Shown here in pieces: positions 31,676 to 52,906 of a stretch of DNA of 64,000 nucleotides; position 1 is the stretch's first letter; the number at the start of each line of letters is the position of its first letter. The stretch spans positions 120,974,740 to 121,038,739 of the forward strand of contig NC_086175.1 of the NCBI RefSeq assembly GCF_023053635.1, given 5' to 3'. The DNA comes from Elgaria multicarinata webbii. Its lineage: Eukaryota; Chordata; Lepidosauria; Squamata; Anguidae. The notes beneath the pieces are model-generated. The model was not told the DNA's origin. It worked only from the letters and a program-made list of their open reading frames with translations, and did not search any database. A program made the translations under genes and the position numbers.

Positions 31676-33825
31676 TTTATTTATTTATTTATTTAATTAC
31701 ATTTATATACCGCCCCACAGCCGAAGCTCTCTGGGCGGTTTACAACATTTAAAAATAGTAAACATTAAAAGTATACAATTAAAACACACACACACACACA
31801 CATAAAAACAGTATAAAAACAACAGTATCCATTTAAAAACAACAATTGTGGGGTCCATTAAAAACAAACTTAACGTTGTTAAATGCTGTTAAAATGCTGT
31901 TAAAAATGCCTAGGAGAAGAGAAAAGTCTTGACCTGGCGCCGAAAAGATAACAATGTTGGCGCCAGGCGAGCCTCATCGGGGAGATCATTCCACAGTCGG
32001 GGGGCCACCACTGAAAAGGCCCTCTCCCTTGTTGCCATCCTCCGAGCTTCCCTTGGAGTAGGCACTCGGAGGAGGACCTTAGATGTTGAGCGCAGTGTAC
32101 GGGTAGGTTCATGTCGGGAGAGGCGTTCCATCAGGTATTGTAGTCCCAAGCCATGTAAGGCTTTATAGGTTAAGACCAGCACCTTGAATTGGGCTCGGAA
32201 ACATATAGGCAGCCAATGCAAGCGGGCCAGAATCGGTGTTACATGCTCAAACCTCCCTGTTCCAGCTATCAATCTGGCCGCCGCATTTTGCACAAGCTGC
32301 AGCTTCCGGACCGTCTTCAAAGGCTGCCCCATGTAGAGGGCATTGCAGTAATCTAATTTGGAAGTTACCAGAGTATGGACAACTGAAGCTAGGTTATCCC
32401 TGTCCAGATAGGGGCGTAGCTGGGCCACCAACCGAAGTTGGTAGAAAGCACTCCGTGCCACCGAGGCCACCTGAGCCTCAAGTGACAAAGATGGTTCTAG
32501 GAGAACCCCCAAGCTACGAACCTGTTCCTTCAGGGGGAGTGCAACCCCATCCAGAACCGGTTGAACACCCCCATCCGATCAGAGGAACCACCCACCAGCA
32601 GCATCTCAGTCTTGTCTGGATTGAGCCTCAGTTTATTAGCCCTCATCCAGTCCATTGTCGCAGCCAAGCACCGGTTCAGCACATCCACAGCCACACCTGA
32701 TGAGGATGAAAAGGAGCAGTAGAGCTGCGTGTCGTCCGCATACTGATGACAGCGCACTCCAAAACTCCGGATGACCGCACCCAACGGTTTCATGTACATG
32801 TTAAACAGCATGGGGGACAAGACCGATCCCTGTGGAACTCCATACTGAAGAGTCCACGGGGCCGAGCAATGTCCCCCAAGCACCACCTTCTGGAGCCGTC
32901 CTGCTAAGTAGGAGCGGAACCACTGCAATGCAGTGCCCCCCACTCCCAGCTCAGCCAGACGTTCCAGAAGGATACCATGGTCGATGGTATCGAAAGCCGC
33001 TGAGAGATCAAGGAGAATCAACAAAGTCACACTCCCCCTGTCCTTCTCCCGACATAGGTCATCATACAGGGCGACCAAGGCTGTTTCCGTGCCAAAGCCG
33101 GGCCTGAAACCCGACTGAAATGGATCCAGATAATAGTCTCATCCAAAAGTGTCTGGAGCTGGCCCGCCACCACCCGCTCAAGGACCTTGCCGAGGAATGG
33201 AACATTTGCTACCGGCCTGTAGTTACTAAGATTTTCCGGGTCCAAGGAAGTTTTCTTCAGGAGTGGTCTCACTACCGCCTCTTTCAGACGGTCTGGGACC
33301 ACTCCCTCTCGTAGAGAGGCATTAATCCTTGGCCCAGCCGGCTGTTCCATCCCTATTAGCTTTTATTAGCCAAGAGGGGCAAGGATCCAGTACAGAGGTG
33401 GTTGCGCGGACCTGTCCAAGCACCTTGTCCACATCCTCAAGCTGTACCAACTGAAACTCATCCAAGATTACAGGACAAGACTGTACTCTGGACACCTCAC
33501 TAGATTCACCTGCTATAACACTGGAGTCTCTGGCGGATGCAAAAGATTTTATTCTGGAAGTGCCTAGCAAATTCATTACAGCGGGCCTCAGATGATTCTA
33601 CCGTGTCCTTGGGACCAGCATGTAATAGCCCCCGGACAACTCTAAAAAGCTCCGCTGGGCGGCAAATTGAAGATTTAATAGTGGCAGCAAAGTATTTTTT
33701 TTTGCTGCCCTCAGTGCCCCTGAATATGCCTTACTATAGGCACTTACCAATATTTGATTGCATCCACCAGGAGTTCGTCTCCACCTGCCCTCAAGCCTTC
33801 TCCTATTTTGCACAATAAAAAGATT
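31676..33825 (-). mobile_element. L2-clade LINE, 5'-truncated, ~2.15 kb
   Basis: Antisense in CCDC82 intron 1. The tail (TTTA)n plus TATACCGCCCCACAGCCGAA is at the left. Going right (toward its 5' end) the minus strand encodes PRLWNDLPDEARLAPTLLSF (about 31,950), HQYADDTQLYCSFSSSSG (about 32,700), GVPQGSVLSPMLFNMYMKPL (about 32,800) and LLDLSAAFDTIDH (about 33,000). [20 protein letters not shown] (about 33,190) follows. Several frame shifts break the reading frame. It is a different subfamily from the 24.8-kb copy, with a CA microsatellite near 31,785-31,802. Confidence 0.9.
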
Positions 33826-35548
33826 AAAATAAGCATCCTACAGAAAAGACAACCAATAGAAGAAAGGTTTTGAAAGCCAGATCATTTTTCATATTTAAAG
33901 TACTAGGAATTCTGGCTGGGTGCTGAGCAGATTTCCCTTCTGGGTGGCACAGCATAGTAATGAAGGAAGTTCGTTGAGCTAATAGAAGATGAGGGAAGGA
34001 AGGAAGTAATGGGTTTTTATGGTTTAAAATGTTGTATATTTGTTTTTAACGTTAAGTGTTTTAATCTTTGTAAACTGCCCAGAGAGCTTCGGCTATACGG
34101 CAGTATATAAATGAAATAAATAAATAAATATAATGAAATTTGTGGAAAAACTGAAATAATGGTCCTGGGCAGGGTTAGCTATTGTTTTTTGGGCTGCCCT
34201 TAGGCCTTAATTTGAACCATGCTTCTGGTTTTGATGCCAGGACTCAGCCCTGTGACACAATGTGCATTAACAGAGAAGAGGTCTCAGAACATGTGCAAAG
34301 TTCATTCCTCTAACTGCTGAGACAATGTGGTTGTTGCCTCCCTTTTTGCTAATTATATATCAGGCCTCTTAAGTTACAGTGAATGGCCTTCTGAGACACA
34401 CACACGCACACCAAATGCATGGGATGTTGGCTCAGCTAATGCTGAGTGGTGACCCCACCAGCTTTTTTTAGAATTGTGGTTGGATGACAATGAGAGAAAT
34501 CATTTTATATTTTTATTTGTTTAGATTAACAGGACCCTACACTTGAAGATCACTTGGTCTAATGAAACGTGGACCAGTAGAAAGAGCAGTCAGTTTTCCA
34601 TGGAAGTGACTGTTTATTAACATTAAGTATTTTATGCCAGTCTTCAGCTAAATAGGCTGCCAGAGCAACTTGCATAAGATCAACATAATAAACAAGCCAG
34701 TCCTTGCCTGCAGCTTGCAATCTAAAAAAACCAGAAGGACAATACAAGGGCTGCCAGCTGTCCTGGTGTTTTGTCTGATCTGGACAGTTGCACAGTAGTT
34801 CTCAAACTCTGTGCCAGGGTACTCTGGTTTTTCTTGGAAGCTTATCAGAGATTCCTCAGTGAGAAGACCAATAATGGTAGTGAAGCTTCCATGAAAGACA
34901 GTTTGCCAGCCACCGCTGTTGCTCTCTTGCAAAATGTAGCTGCAGGAGAGTGTTGGGCGTGTTCTAGGGCACACTGTCAGTTCACATAGGGCAGCAGTGA
35001 ATCCCAACAGGCCCAGCCAACGCTTTCTTTTGACTACATGTGCACCCTAAAACACTCTCCAGAAAACTCTGTCTGATACTTACATGGCCGTTATGTACGG
35101 TAATTAGGGATAGGATTAGGCTACAAATATGGTAACTAATTTCGTCTAAGTTTACTATCTGAACCCTTATTGATTTGATTTATAGCCTGTTCCATTCCAT
35201 TAAGTAATATCCTTGAAAACCATAGCATAACTCAAGTATATTTCTTTATGCAGTATCGGTTTCTGAAAGATCCGTAGCATCTTATTCTGAACTTTCACTT
35301 TGAGCTTTATGGTTTGCATGAACCGAAACAAGCTGCTCAACACTTTTATGTAAATGTGTTCCTTAATTGTGAGTATACATATTTTCAAACATATGTCGGC
35401 TTGTTTCATTTGATGCATAAGACAGAAGCGAGTGAGAAGCAAATGGAGACAGGCTGTATGATCCCAAGGTCTTATCACCTTGGTCCAAGTCTTGGAGCAA
35501 TATGTTTGGCAGATCCAAGATTGGAATAAGTACCTAAAGATATTGACT
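33826..35548. other. CCDC82 intron 1, mostly unassigned
   Basis: An L2 tail on the + strand lies at about 34,010-34,130 (TGTAAACTGCCCAGAGAGCT...AATAAATAAATA). The rest shows no gene or clear repeat. Confidence 0.5.
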
Positions 35549-35845
35549 GGGTTCACACAACATGATAACCACACTTAAGGGTTGAGTATGGGTTGAAATG
35601 TGGGTTACCATGTTGCCTGAACCCATCATGATAAACCATGGTTTATTAACCATGAACAACCCACAGTTCACAACCATGGGTTCTCTTCATGGGTCGTTCA
35701 TGGTTAACAAGCCATGGTTTATCATGATGGGTTCAGGCAACATGGTTGCCTGAACCCATCATGGCTGGGTTCAGACAACATGATAACATGGTTCAACAAC
35801 AACCCATACTCAATCCTCGTATGTGAGTTATCTGAACCCAGCCAT
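35549..35845. mobile_element. Multi-palindromic MITE of the GGGTTCAGACAACATG family
   Basis: Repeated inverted copies of TGGGTTCA(G)ACAACATG, ACCATGGTTTATTAACCATG and CATGATGGGTTCAGGCAACA. Outer ends TGGGTTCACACAACATGATA and the inverted TTATCTGAACCCAGCC. It lies about 275 bp upstream of the splice acceptor of the first coding exon. Confidence 0.75.
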
Positions 35846-36120
35846 TATGTCTTTTGCAGCATTACTTTTTCAATGTATGAATTGTTCAGTAATGCCACTA
35901 AATATAGTCTCAGTGCTATAATTTCTATCTTTGCCATTACTAAGATTTGCAGCAGTATGGACTGACTGAAACAAACACTGCTTATAAACATTTCACTCGT
36001 TCTGCGTGATAAAAATATTCTTTAAGAGGTTTTTCTACCGCAAAGTCTAACTTCTACATTTAAGCCCTGAGTTGGGGGTATGAACAGGAAACAGAAATTC
36101 TCCTTTTCTTCTTTTTCTAG

Positions 36121-36230
36121 GCCTTCACATCTTTGCACAGGAAAATATGAAGACAAAAAGATATAGGTAATTCATAATACAAATTCACAAGTCATTCTTT
36201 TGGTCTTTTTTTAAAAAAAAACAAGTCCTC
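36121..36230 (+). other. CCDC82: CCDC82 5' untranslated part of first coding exon
   Basis: A strong acceptor (TTTTCTTCTTTTTCTAG) ends at 36,120. The exon would start GCCTTCACATC. It contains one short upstream frame starting at 36,147 (MKTKRYR, stop) before the main ATG at 36,231. A GTAATT at 36,166 could be an alternative donor. Confidence 0.6.
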
Positions 36231-45761
<9,531 letters not shown>

Positions 45762-46730
45762 GTCTGTGCGTACTGTGTATTCATTTTCTGATGACGGATT
45801 TTAAGAAAATTTACAAATGTGCTTCCTTTAGTCTGGTGATATTATTTAACTATCATGCTGCATTCCAGCTATTTTTTTATTTTTACTCCAAGATAATGAT
45901 ATACCAGCATGTTATTATGGATACTAATAAGTTGGCTTGTTGTTTTTTCATACTTAATTTTAATTATCAGAATAATCATCTAAAGAATTTTTATACTGGA
46001 AGTCATCTCTTCTATGTTCTTGAATGCCGGGCAGCTCAGCTTAATGATCTCAAATGAAAAACAATCTCTGAATAACCTGGGTGTTCATTCAGGAAATGAA
46101 ATTTTCTGTGCAGTGATGCTCATGTGGATTGTGCCAGTGTGTGTGAAATGCTTGGCTTCAATTCATTTTGGAAGAGGAAAGGCTTACATGGTAAGAACCC
46201 CACAGTCTATACGAGGTGTACTGTTTTCCCAGCACAGTACTTTAAAAGCTACTATAAACATTGTGCACTTTTTTTTCGGGACGCAGAGTTGTAACAGATT
46301 ATCTCTTTAAAACCAGCATGTTATCATTGTTTATGCATCCTGAAGGCCCAGAATTCATGGACTAGCATTGAGCCGGCATATTTGGCTCAGAGGTGAAAAT
46401 CTCTAACATACTGCTGGCATCCTCTGAAACAAAATAGAAACAACAGCATTGATTCACATGGAACATCGTTCTGAATTGTGCTAAAACAAATAATATTTCA
46501 CAGTTTATGTTGAATTTGAAAGAAGGAAGCTTTACAGTACTTTCTTGATTTGTGCAGAGACTACTGTTTATGTGTATGATACCAGTTGGGTCTGCTTCCA
46601 TTTTGGGCTGTGACTCCGGGACTTCTGTGGGTGCTCATTGCATCGGCTTGAAATGGGCTTCAATGATGGTTTCAGTACTAGAATATTGACAAATGGGACC
46701 TGAAATAAAATGTTGTAGTGTGAAGTGCTC
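45762..46730 (+). other. CCDC82: CCDC82 3' untranslated region
   Basis: Repeat-free sequence after the stop. AATAAA at 46,704-46,709 is followed by a GT-rich TGTTGTAGTGTG, a plausible poly(A) site. The end point is inferred. Confidence 0.6.
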
Positions 46731-47094
46731 CTGTCAAGGGATCCAACAAGCCCCCCTTTCCCTCTTCCAGGATAACTCAATACCATTCCTCTCCACGACC
46801 CATGACTTCTAATTTAGTCATGCAGGGAAAGAGCAATCCCCTGCCCCATAGGCCGCATTTGGAGCACCATAGGAAGCTGAGGATCACCTCCTCCATGCCC
46901 GTAGAGAGTGCTACGAGCGTGGAGAGAGCGATCTGATCATGGGTCTTCCCTCCCCTACACCCTCCCAGCCGCTGCAGAAAACTTCTCTTAAGATGTTGCA
47001 ACTGTAACCTCATAAGAGAAGTCAGAGAGGGAGAAAAGGAACGTGCTGTGGGGAAGGGAGAGAAAAGACTGTGATACATGACATCCCCTGGGTT
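46731..47094. other. Intergenic, unassigned
   Basis: Nothing recognised. Confidence 0.35.
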
Positions 47095-47250
47095 TATTTT
47101 ATTTATTTATTTATTTATTTATTACACTTCTATACCGCTCCCATAGCCAGGGCTCTCTGGGCGGTTTACAGAAATTCTAAAATTGAGGTAAAAACAAGTA
47201 TACAAAATTTAAAACTCTAAAACACAGAACATACACACATAAAGCATCTC
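47095..47250 (-). mobile_element. L2 LINE 3' tail
   Basis: (TTTA)n, TATACCGCTCCCATAGCCAG and GGCTCTCTGGGCGGTTTACA, then reversed tail sequence. It matches the + strand tail at 57,240-57,400. Confidence 0.8.
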
Positions 47251-47511
47251 CAGTCCTCTCCCACCCTCCAAAAAGAATGCCAGCTAGACAGGCTCAGAGG
47301 CCCATCTAGTTGCTTCTTGCATTTTTAACGGAAGCAAAATTGCTTCCATCCTTCTGTTGCCTGCAGGATGTAGGATAGATGGAGGGCTCCAAACTTGGAG
47401 CCTTCATCTTTCAGGAGCACAACCCATAGGATTGTACCCTAAGCTAATTGCTTTCCCCACTTGAATGGATGTCATTTCCTCTCTATACACTTCCACTGTG
47501 GCTATGGTGAT

Positions 47512-47700
47512 AGCTAAAGGGCAATGGCTCAGTGCTAGAACACATGCTTTGCATGAAGAAGGTCCCGTGTTTGATTCCTGGCATCCAGGTAGGGATGGAA
47601 AAGACCCATCTGCTTACGAGCTTCCTACAGTCATCTGTCTCAAAACAGAATGTTTGACTAGATGGATCTTTGGTCTGATCCAGAAAGGCAATCCTTACGT
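47512..47700 (+). mobile_element. tRNA-Ala-like SINE
   Basis: The head AATGGCTCAGTGCTAGAACA (box A) and CATGCTTTGCATGAAGAAGG, with box B GTTTGATTCCTGG at about 47,569-47,581, resembles tRNA-Ala(TGC). The body ends CTAGATGGATCTTTGGTCTG. It is a SINE, not a tRNA gene: it lacks a 3' acceptor stem and has SINE body sequence. Confidence 0.8.
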
Positions 47701-48000
47701 TATTTATGTATTTAACACATTTATATCCCACTTTTCAGAAAGATTCCTTCACAAAGTAGCTTATAAAGCAAAGCGTTGGATACAAGCACATACATATGCA
47801 AATCAGCACTATCAGCATTAAGGAAAATTTAGCTAGCTTGAATTTATTGAGACTGGAAATACATATTAACCTACCTACTCGGGAAAGGCCAGCTTGAACA
47901 AACATTTTTTTAAAGCTTTCTTATGTGCCTGCACCAAATGTATAAGGTGCAAAGCAGGAGGAAGGGAGTTGAATAGCAAAAGGACCTGCCCCTTGTACTG
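47701..48000 (-). mobile_element. Old LINE 3' end (L2/CR1 group)
   Basis: Starts TTATTTATGTATTTAACACA and TATATCCCACTTTTCAGAAA; the reversed coding end GCTTTCTTATGTGCCTGCAC and GGAGGAAGGGAGTTGAATAG is diverged. Confidence 0.5.
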
Positions 48001-49255
48001 ACCAGTCTAGCTGTTCTAACCAGTAGGAGTCTGTTATGTTCAGGACTCACTCAACAGGCAATCTCAGATTCACCCACTGCTACTATACCTCTATCCCCCC
48101 TGTTGCAGCTGCAACAATAGCAGGGCAGTGAGCTGTTAAAGGGAAAGGCAAGACTAAGAGATATTGGGGACATTAGTACAGCTGGCATCGCAAGGAAGCC
48201 CACACTCTCCATTCAGAATTATTATCTTCAGATTTATGGTGATTAATAAATACTCTGAAATGTGTGTGCTGTGAGCTCTTTTTAAAGCCCTGAGGGAATT
48301 TACAACTCAATTGTACCTGCTATGTTTGAAGAAGGTGAGTTTGGGTGTACATAAACCACACCCATATTTGCCCTTGCTAAATAGGAACATGTTGTGTATA
48401 AGGAAATTGAAACGGTATGAATCAAGTTGTCTTCAGTCATGTGAGTGTGTGAGGTGCTGCATATTGTGAAAGCTAGCCGCCCCCTGATCAAATTTCTCCC
48501 AGTGACACTGACGCTTCATCTGTGCCAGTGTTTAAATTGGGGGGGGGGGGGGCAGAGGCAAAGAGATCCCCACCCCTTCCATTTTATAATGCCCTTGATA
48601 ACTACTATTTTACAAGGCTGTGGTTTTAATTGCCCCCCCCTCCACGTTTTCACCAATACCCATCAAGTGAGTGATTCTCACCTACTGCATATCTGACTGC
48701 ACAACTCCTCCCTTTTAAAAAAATCATTTGATAACTGGTGATTGAAAAGAGTGAAGAGGAACATGCTCTTTCCTTCACGAGTGCTTTTTTATCTCCTTGG
48801 GACAGGCCTGCACAACTTCAAAAAGAAACCCAGACTGAATACAGCCAGCTAAGTACTGTGGCCCACAAAGTGATTTTGTAGTCCTTGCAGGCAGCAAAAA
48901 GACTGGGGACCTGTGTTTGGCTTGGTGGGTTTTAAACTGCAATCCTGTTCTGGGAAGGCCTGCCTCCCAATTCAAAGGCTTGCTGCTAGTTTAAAGGAGT
49001 GTGTTCCTGCGTCATTCATTCTCAAGAAGCATGTTCATTAATGCAGATCCAACAGCATGATATGTGGATGGAAGGTACCAATACCAATTACATTTCACAA
49101 AACTTGTTTTTGAATTGTAATTCTGAACGGTCCCATATGTATGGCTTAGAAGAGTTAGATGTAGTACAAGGATCTAGTCTGCTGAATTTTCATGGGTTTG
49201 GGTTTATCAGTCTATGCCAGGAAAATAAACATAAAGTTGCCCTCACCCTTCAGAC
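48001..49255. other. Intergenic, unassigned
   Basis: A G15 run at 48,539-48,552. No gene or clear repeat. Confidence 0.35.
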
Positions 49256-49386
49256 ACAATCCTATGTATGTTTGCACAGAAAGAAATCCTAGAATTCCCA
49301 GTATTCCCCAGCCTGCCATACTGGCTGGGGAATGCTAAGAGTTGTAGGATTTTTTTTCTGTCTATAGATGCATAGGATTCTGCCCT
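49256..49386. mobile_element. Hairpin MITE (ATCCTATGCATGTTTAGACA family)
   Basis: Left arm CACAATCCTATGTATGTTTG...CCCCAGCC and the inverted right arm GGCTGGGGAATGC...CATAGGATTCTGCCC. Other copies lie at 56,492-56,638, 63,215-63,290 and 31,096-31,472. Confidence 0.8.
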
Positions 49387-49605
49387 CCATCCTATTTCCT
49401 TGTTGAGACTTGACACTACCATCTTTCTAGAAGCTGCTTGGCTTTCCACAAGCTGCGTTTTTCTACAGGCAAGCTGCTTGTGTTACATACTTGCATGATT
49501 TTCATAGGTTGTCACATGTGATAGACACATTCTTTGCTGCGTGGCGCTATGAGGGGAAGCCACTGCGCATTGTAGCTTCCTCCCCGAGAGATACTGAGTT
49601 ACTAT

Positions 49606-49924
49606 GAGCTCATCTACACCAAGCAGGATATTCCACTATGAAAGCTGTATATAAAAGCCAGGAGCCACGCTTGCTTTATAGCAGTATTGAAGTGCACTGC
49701 AGGATCTACACTACTGCTTTATAGTGCTACTGAAGTGCACTGACAACTTTTGGGGCCCATGACACATTTACACTATGAAAGTAGTATATGGTATGTGTCA
49801 ATGGGTCCCAACAGTTGTCAGTGCACTTCAATACCACTATAGAGCAGTAGTGTGGCTCCTGCCTTTTATATACCACTTTCACACCACTTTTGTAGTGCTA
49901 TAGGCTGCTTGGTGTAGATGAGCC
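49606..49924. mobile_element. MITE with GAGCTCATCTACACCAAGCA termini
   Basis: Inverted right end TGCTTGGTGTAGATGAGCC. Interior GCAGGATCTACACTACTGCT and GACAACTTTTGGGGCCCATG link it to the copies at 5,040 and 23,716. Confidence 0.8.
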
Positions 49925-50164
49925 TTGTGTGTGCCTATATCGGATGACATGCTACATACATGGTCCATGTGCTTTGTAGAAGCTGTCTGACCTGGTCCCT
50001 GAGTGCACAGCTCCCAAAGGCCCATGTCTGCTTCCTGATCTGTTTGCTTTAATTTACACTGACACAGCTTGCCACGTTATGAAATACACATATCCTTATA
50101 CCAGACCTGCGAGGGCAAGACAGACTGTAACTTGGGACAACGACAGAGTACCATGGTGTATGAG

Positions 50165-50347
50165 ACATTTATAAAGTGACCCTGTTCAGACAACACACCA
50201 ACCCACAGTTATTAAGCATTTTCAGCTAAACATTATGGCTTAGCATGTCATGTGAACCATTCCTAACCACTGTGGCTAAATAACCAAAATGCACCATTGG
50301 TTACAAAAGAGTTTAGTGGCCTAATGTGCCATCTGAACAGGCCCAGT
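50165..50347. mobile_element. MITE of the TTCAGACAACACA family
   Basis: Left CCCTGTTCAGACAACACACC, right ATGTGCCATCTGAACAGGCC, inverted. Relatives at 29,470, 35,549 and 62,905. Confidence 0.7.
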
Positions 50348-50559
50348 AAGAAATTTATACTTGAATATGCCTTTATGGATTGTAGCACACTTCCATGAGA
50401 AGCTAATCCAGTCATCTGATGCAGTAGGTCCTAGTCCAGAAAAATGCATATCAGAATCAATTTGATTTGTTATGTCGTTAAGGTGCTACAGGACTCTTGT
50501 TTTGGCTGCAAAAGGCCAGCAATGGTTACCCCCCCCCCCCCTCCGGGAAATGTAACGTG

Positions 50560-52435
50560 GGAAATGGCCCTTCAATTAAAGGCTCGATTGCATTATTTAA
50601 TTGCGACGCGCCAGCTCTGTGCAACGAAGGCGCCCGGGCGCTAGGGGGCTCCGCGCCCCCTCCTTTCAAGCCCGGTGCCTTTTCCGCGCGGCCCTGCCAG
50701 CCTTCCGCTGGGGCTCCGCCGCTCAGTCTCATGGTCGCGGCTGGCTGGCTGGCCGGCCGTCCTTGCGTTTCTATGCGAGCACAATGAAATCTTGTGTATC
50801 TGGGAGCCCAGCGCCCTGCAGGCGTAGCAGACTGGCGGCTTAAACACAGACGAGCGAAAAGGGAAAGCACGACCGGCGACTTTTAAGTTTCGAAACCGGG
50901 GAGGGGGAGGCGACCCCCCCACCCCACCCCCACGGGTCAACCGCGTTGGAGATAGCGCCCTGCAAACTCTCACACACGCGCGCACACACCAAAAACTCCT
51001 AGATCTCCAGTCTGGGAGAGGGATGGGATTTACAAAGATTTACAGGAGCTTCGCTGGATTGGACTGGTCTGGAGGCAGAGAGCTGGACGCGTGTAAGTTT
51101 CAAGATCGTTTGTGAATTGCTTTCGGCAAGAGTTGCGAGTTCTGATTTTTCTTTCCTCTCCTTCTGACCAACACACCGCGCGCGATTCTCGGTGTACGAG
51201 TAACACAAGGGTGTTGAACGGGGCTTTTTTTTTTTTTTTTGCATCGCGACTGAAGCTTGCTTTTGCATATAGCCTGGGAAGAAGTCCCTTTCCCCCCCCC
51301 CCCCTTTTTTTTTTTAAAAAATCGTGTTTTTTTTTTTTTTTCCTGTTCTTTTTGTCTCTCTCCACGGGCTTGGATTCACTGGAGAGCCGCAGGATCTGAA
51401 CGACCAATTTCATGACACTTTGAAGCTGTAAGGATCCGCTTGGATTATTATTATTATTCTTTTTTTAATTCTTTTTTTAAGAGGAAGCTACGATTTGAAA
51501 CAGGAGTTCGTGCGAAGCCGGGTTAAAAGGAGAACAAGCGAGAGAGGGAAATAAAAGTCTTTTAAACTCCCTGGGAATATTTCTCCCTTCCCAGCCAACC
51601 CCCCCCCGATTTGCATAACTCGCCTTGCAAACAACTTTTTCAAAGCTTTTTCCCCCCACCCTCGTGTTATCCATCTATTCTGGCTCTCTCTCTCTTCTTC
51701 TTCTTCTTCTTTTTTTTTTTTCTACGCACGGGGCTTTTCTCATTGAAACGCGGCTGCCTTTCTGTGCCTCCCCCCCAAACCAAATTTTCCCCAGCCTTCC
51801 TAACTGCACCTCAAGTCGACACGAATCCCGTTTTAATCCTTCGCCCATTAAACTCCCTCCCCCCCTTTTTTTTTTTTAAAAAAAAGTCTCAACTTTTTGG
51901 ATAACCTGCGATTGAATATTTTTTATCTTTTTTTTAAGTATTGATTTAAACACTTGCAATAACAATCATTTTAAAGACCCATTAATTTGAGGTGGGGGTG
52001 GGGGTGGATTTCCATCAAAACACCCTCCATCAATTGCACCGCTTTCCTCAATGCCTGCTGCCAGCAAATTTCTAATGGATGCTGGTCAGTTTCCTTTCCG
52101 CCTCCTGAGGTCTCCTGCGCGGGTTCGCTAGCAAACCTTTCTCGAAGGGGGTGGTGGTGGTGGTGGTGGTGGTGGGTCCCTTTTGACCCTTGCCCTAAAT
52201 CGGTCCAAAAACCCCACCTCTCCGTCTGTCAAGTGAGTGCAGTCCTTCATTGTGGGTGTGGGTGGGAAGAAGGGGCTGTTTTGGGGTTGCCCGGCGAAGG
52301 AAAGACGACCAGATCCGGATCCAGAGCACCCATGTGGCAGTGAGTGGGAGCTCGATCACCACTTTGCAAAATCTCTGGCGGCGAGAGGGAGGAGGAGCAG
52401 CAGCAGCAGCAACAGCAGCGGCTGGGGCAGAGGAG
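50560..52435 (+). promoter_or_regulatory. MAML2: MAML2 CpG-rich promoter and long 5' leader
   Basis: CpG density rises sharply at about 50,600-51,000. 51,100-51,960 is a pyrimidine-rich leader with long T and C homopolymers (about 51,225-51,240, 51,294-51,316 and 51,702-51,721). A (GGT)n run is at about 52,149-52,174 and a CAG/CAA run at 52,398-52,419. No TATA box is evident. The transcription start cannot be fixed from sequence. Upstream reading frames exist (for example 51,987-52,343). Confidence 0.65.
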
Positions 52436-52906
52436 ATGGGGGACACGGCTCCTCCGCAAGCCCCGGGTCTCCTGGGAGGAGGCGGCTCGGTGGCGGCACC
52501 GCGGGTGCACAGCGCCATCGTGGAGCGCTTGCGAGCGCGCATTGCCATTTGCCGCCAGCACCATCTCAGCTGTGAGGGGCGCTACGAGCGGGGCCGGGCT
52601 GAGAGCTCGGACCGGGAGCGGGAGAGCACCTTGCAACTGCTCAACCTCGTGCAGCATGGCCAGGCGGCGCGGAAGGGCAGCAAGCACGGCAAGGCGGCAG
52701 CCGCGGCAGCCGCGGCGGCGGCGGCAGCCGCGGCCGGCAGTGGCAGCGGCTCGGCTCCTGCGGCCAACGCTGCAGCGCCCCCTCCGGCGGACTACTATCA
52801 CCAGCAACTGATCAGCAACGGCACTGCTGGTGGCAGAAATGGGATCAACGGAGAACAGCAGAGCTCCGCGGCTGGAGGGGAGCAGAGGAACCCGGCTCTC
52901 ATCGCA
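52436..52906 (+). CDS. MAML2: MAML2 coding exon 1 (mastermind-like 2), residues 1-157
   Basis: Starts MGDTAPPQAPGLLGGGG, the MAML2 N-terminus, with a good initiation context (GAGGAGATGG). Residues ~22-74 (RVHSAIVERLRARIAICRQH, then CEGRYERGRAESSDRERES) form the MamL-1 helix that binds Notch intracellular domain and CSL/RBPJ, recruiting co-activators in the nucleus. Residues 87-100 are a 14-alanine tract, followed by GSGSGS and a Gly/Ala/Pro-rich linker. The exon ends ...NPALIA at GCA/GTGAGT, phase 0. Later exons with the transactivation domain are beyond the window. In human tumours the CRTC1-MAML2 fusion replaces exactly this exon. The frame is open upstream to another ATG at 52,250, but family identity supports 52,436. 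Confidence 0.97.

Noticed and set aside
47512-47585. tRNA-Ala gene
   Set aside because: Degenerate cloverleaf joined to a SINE body; no intact acceptor stem.
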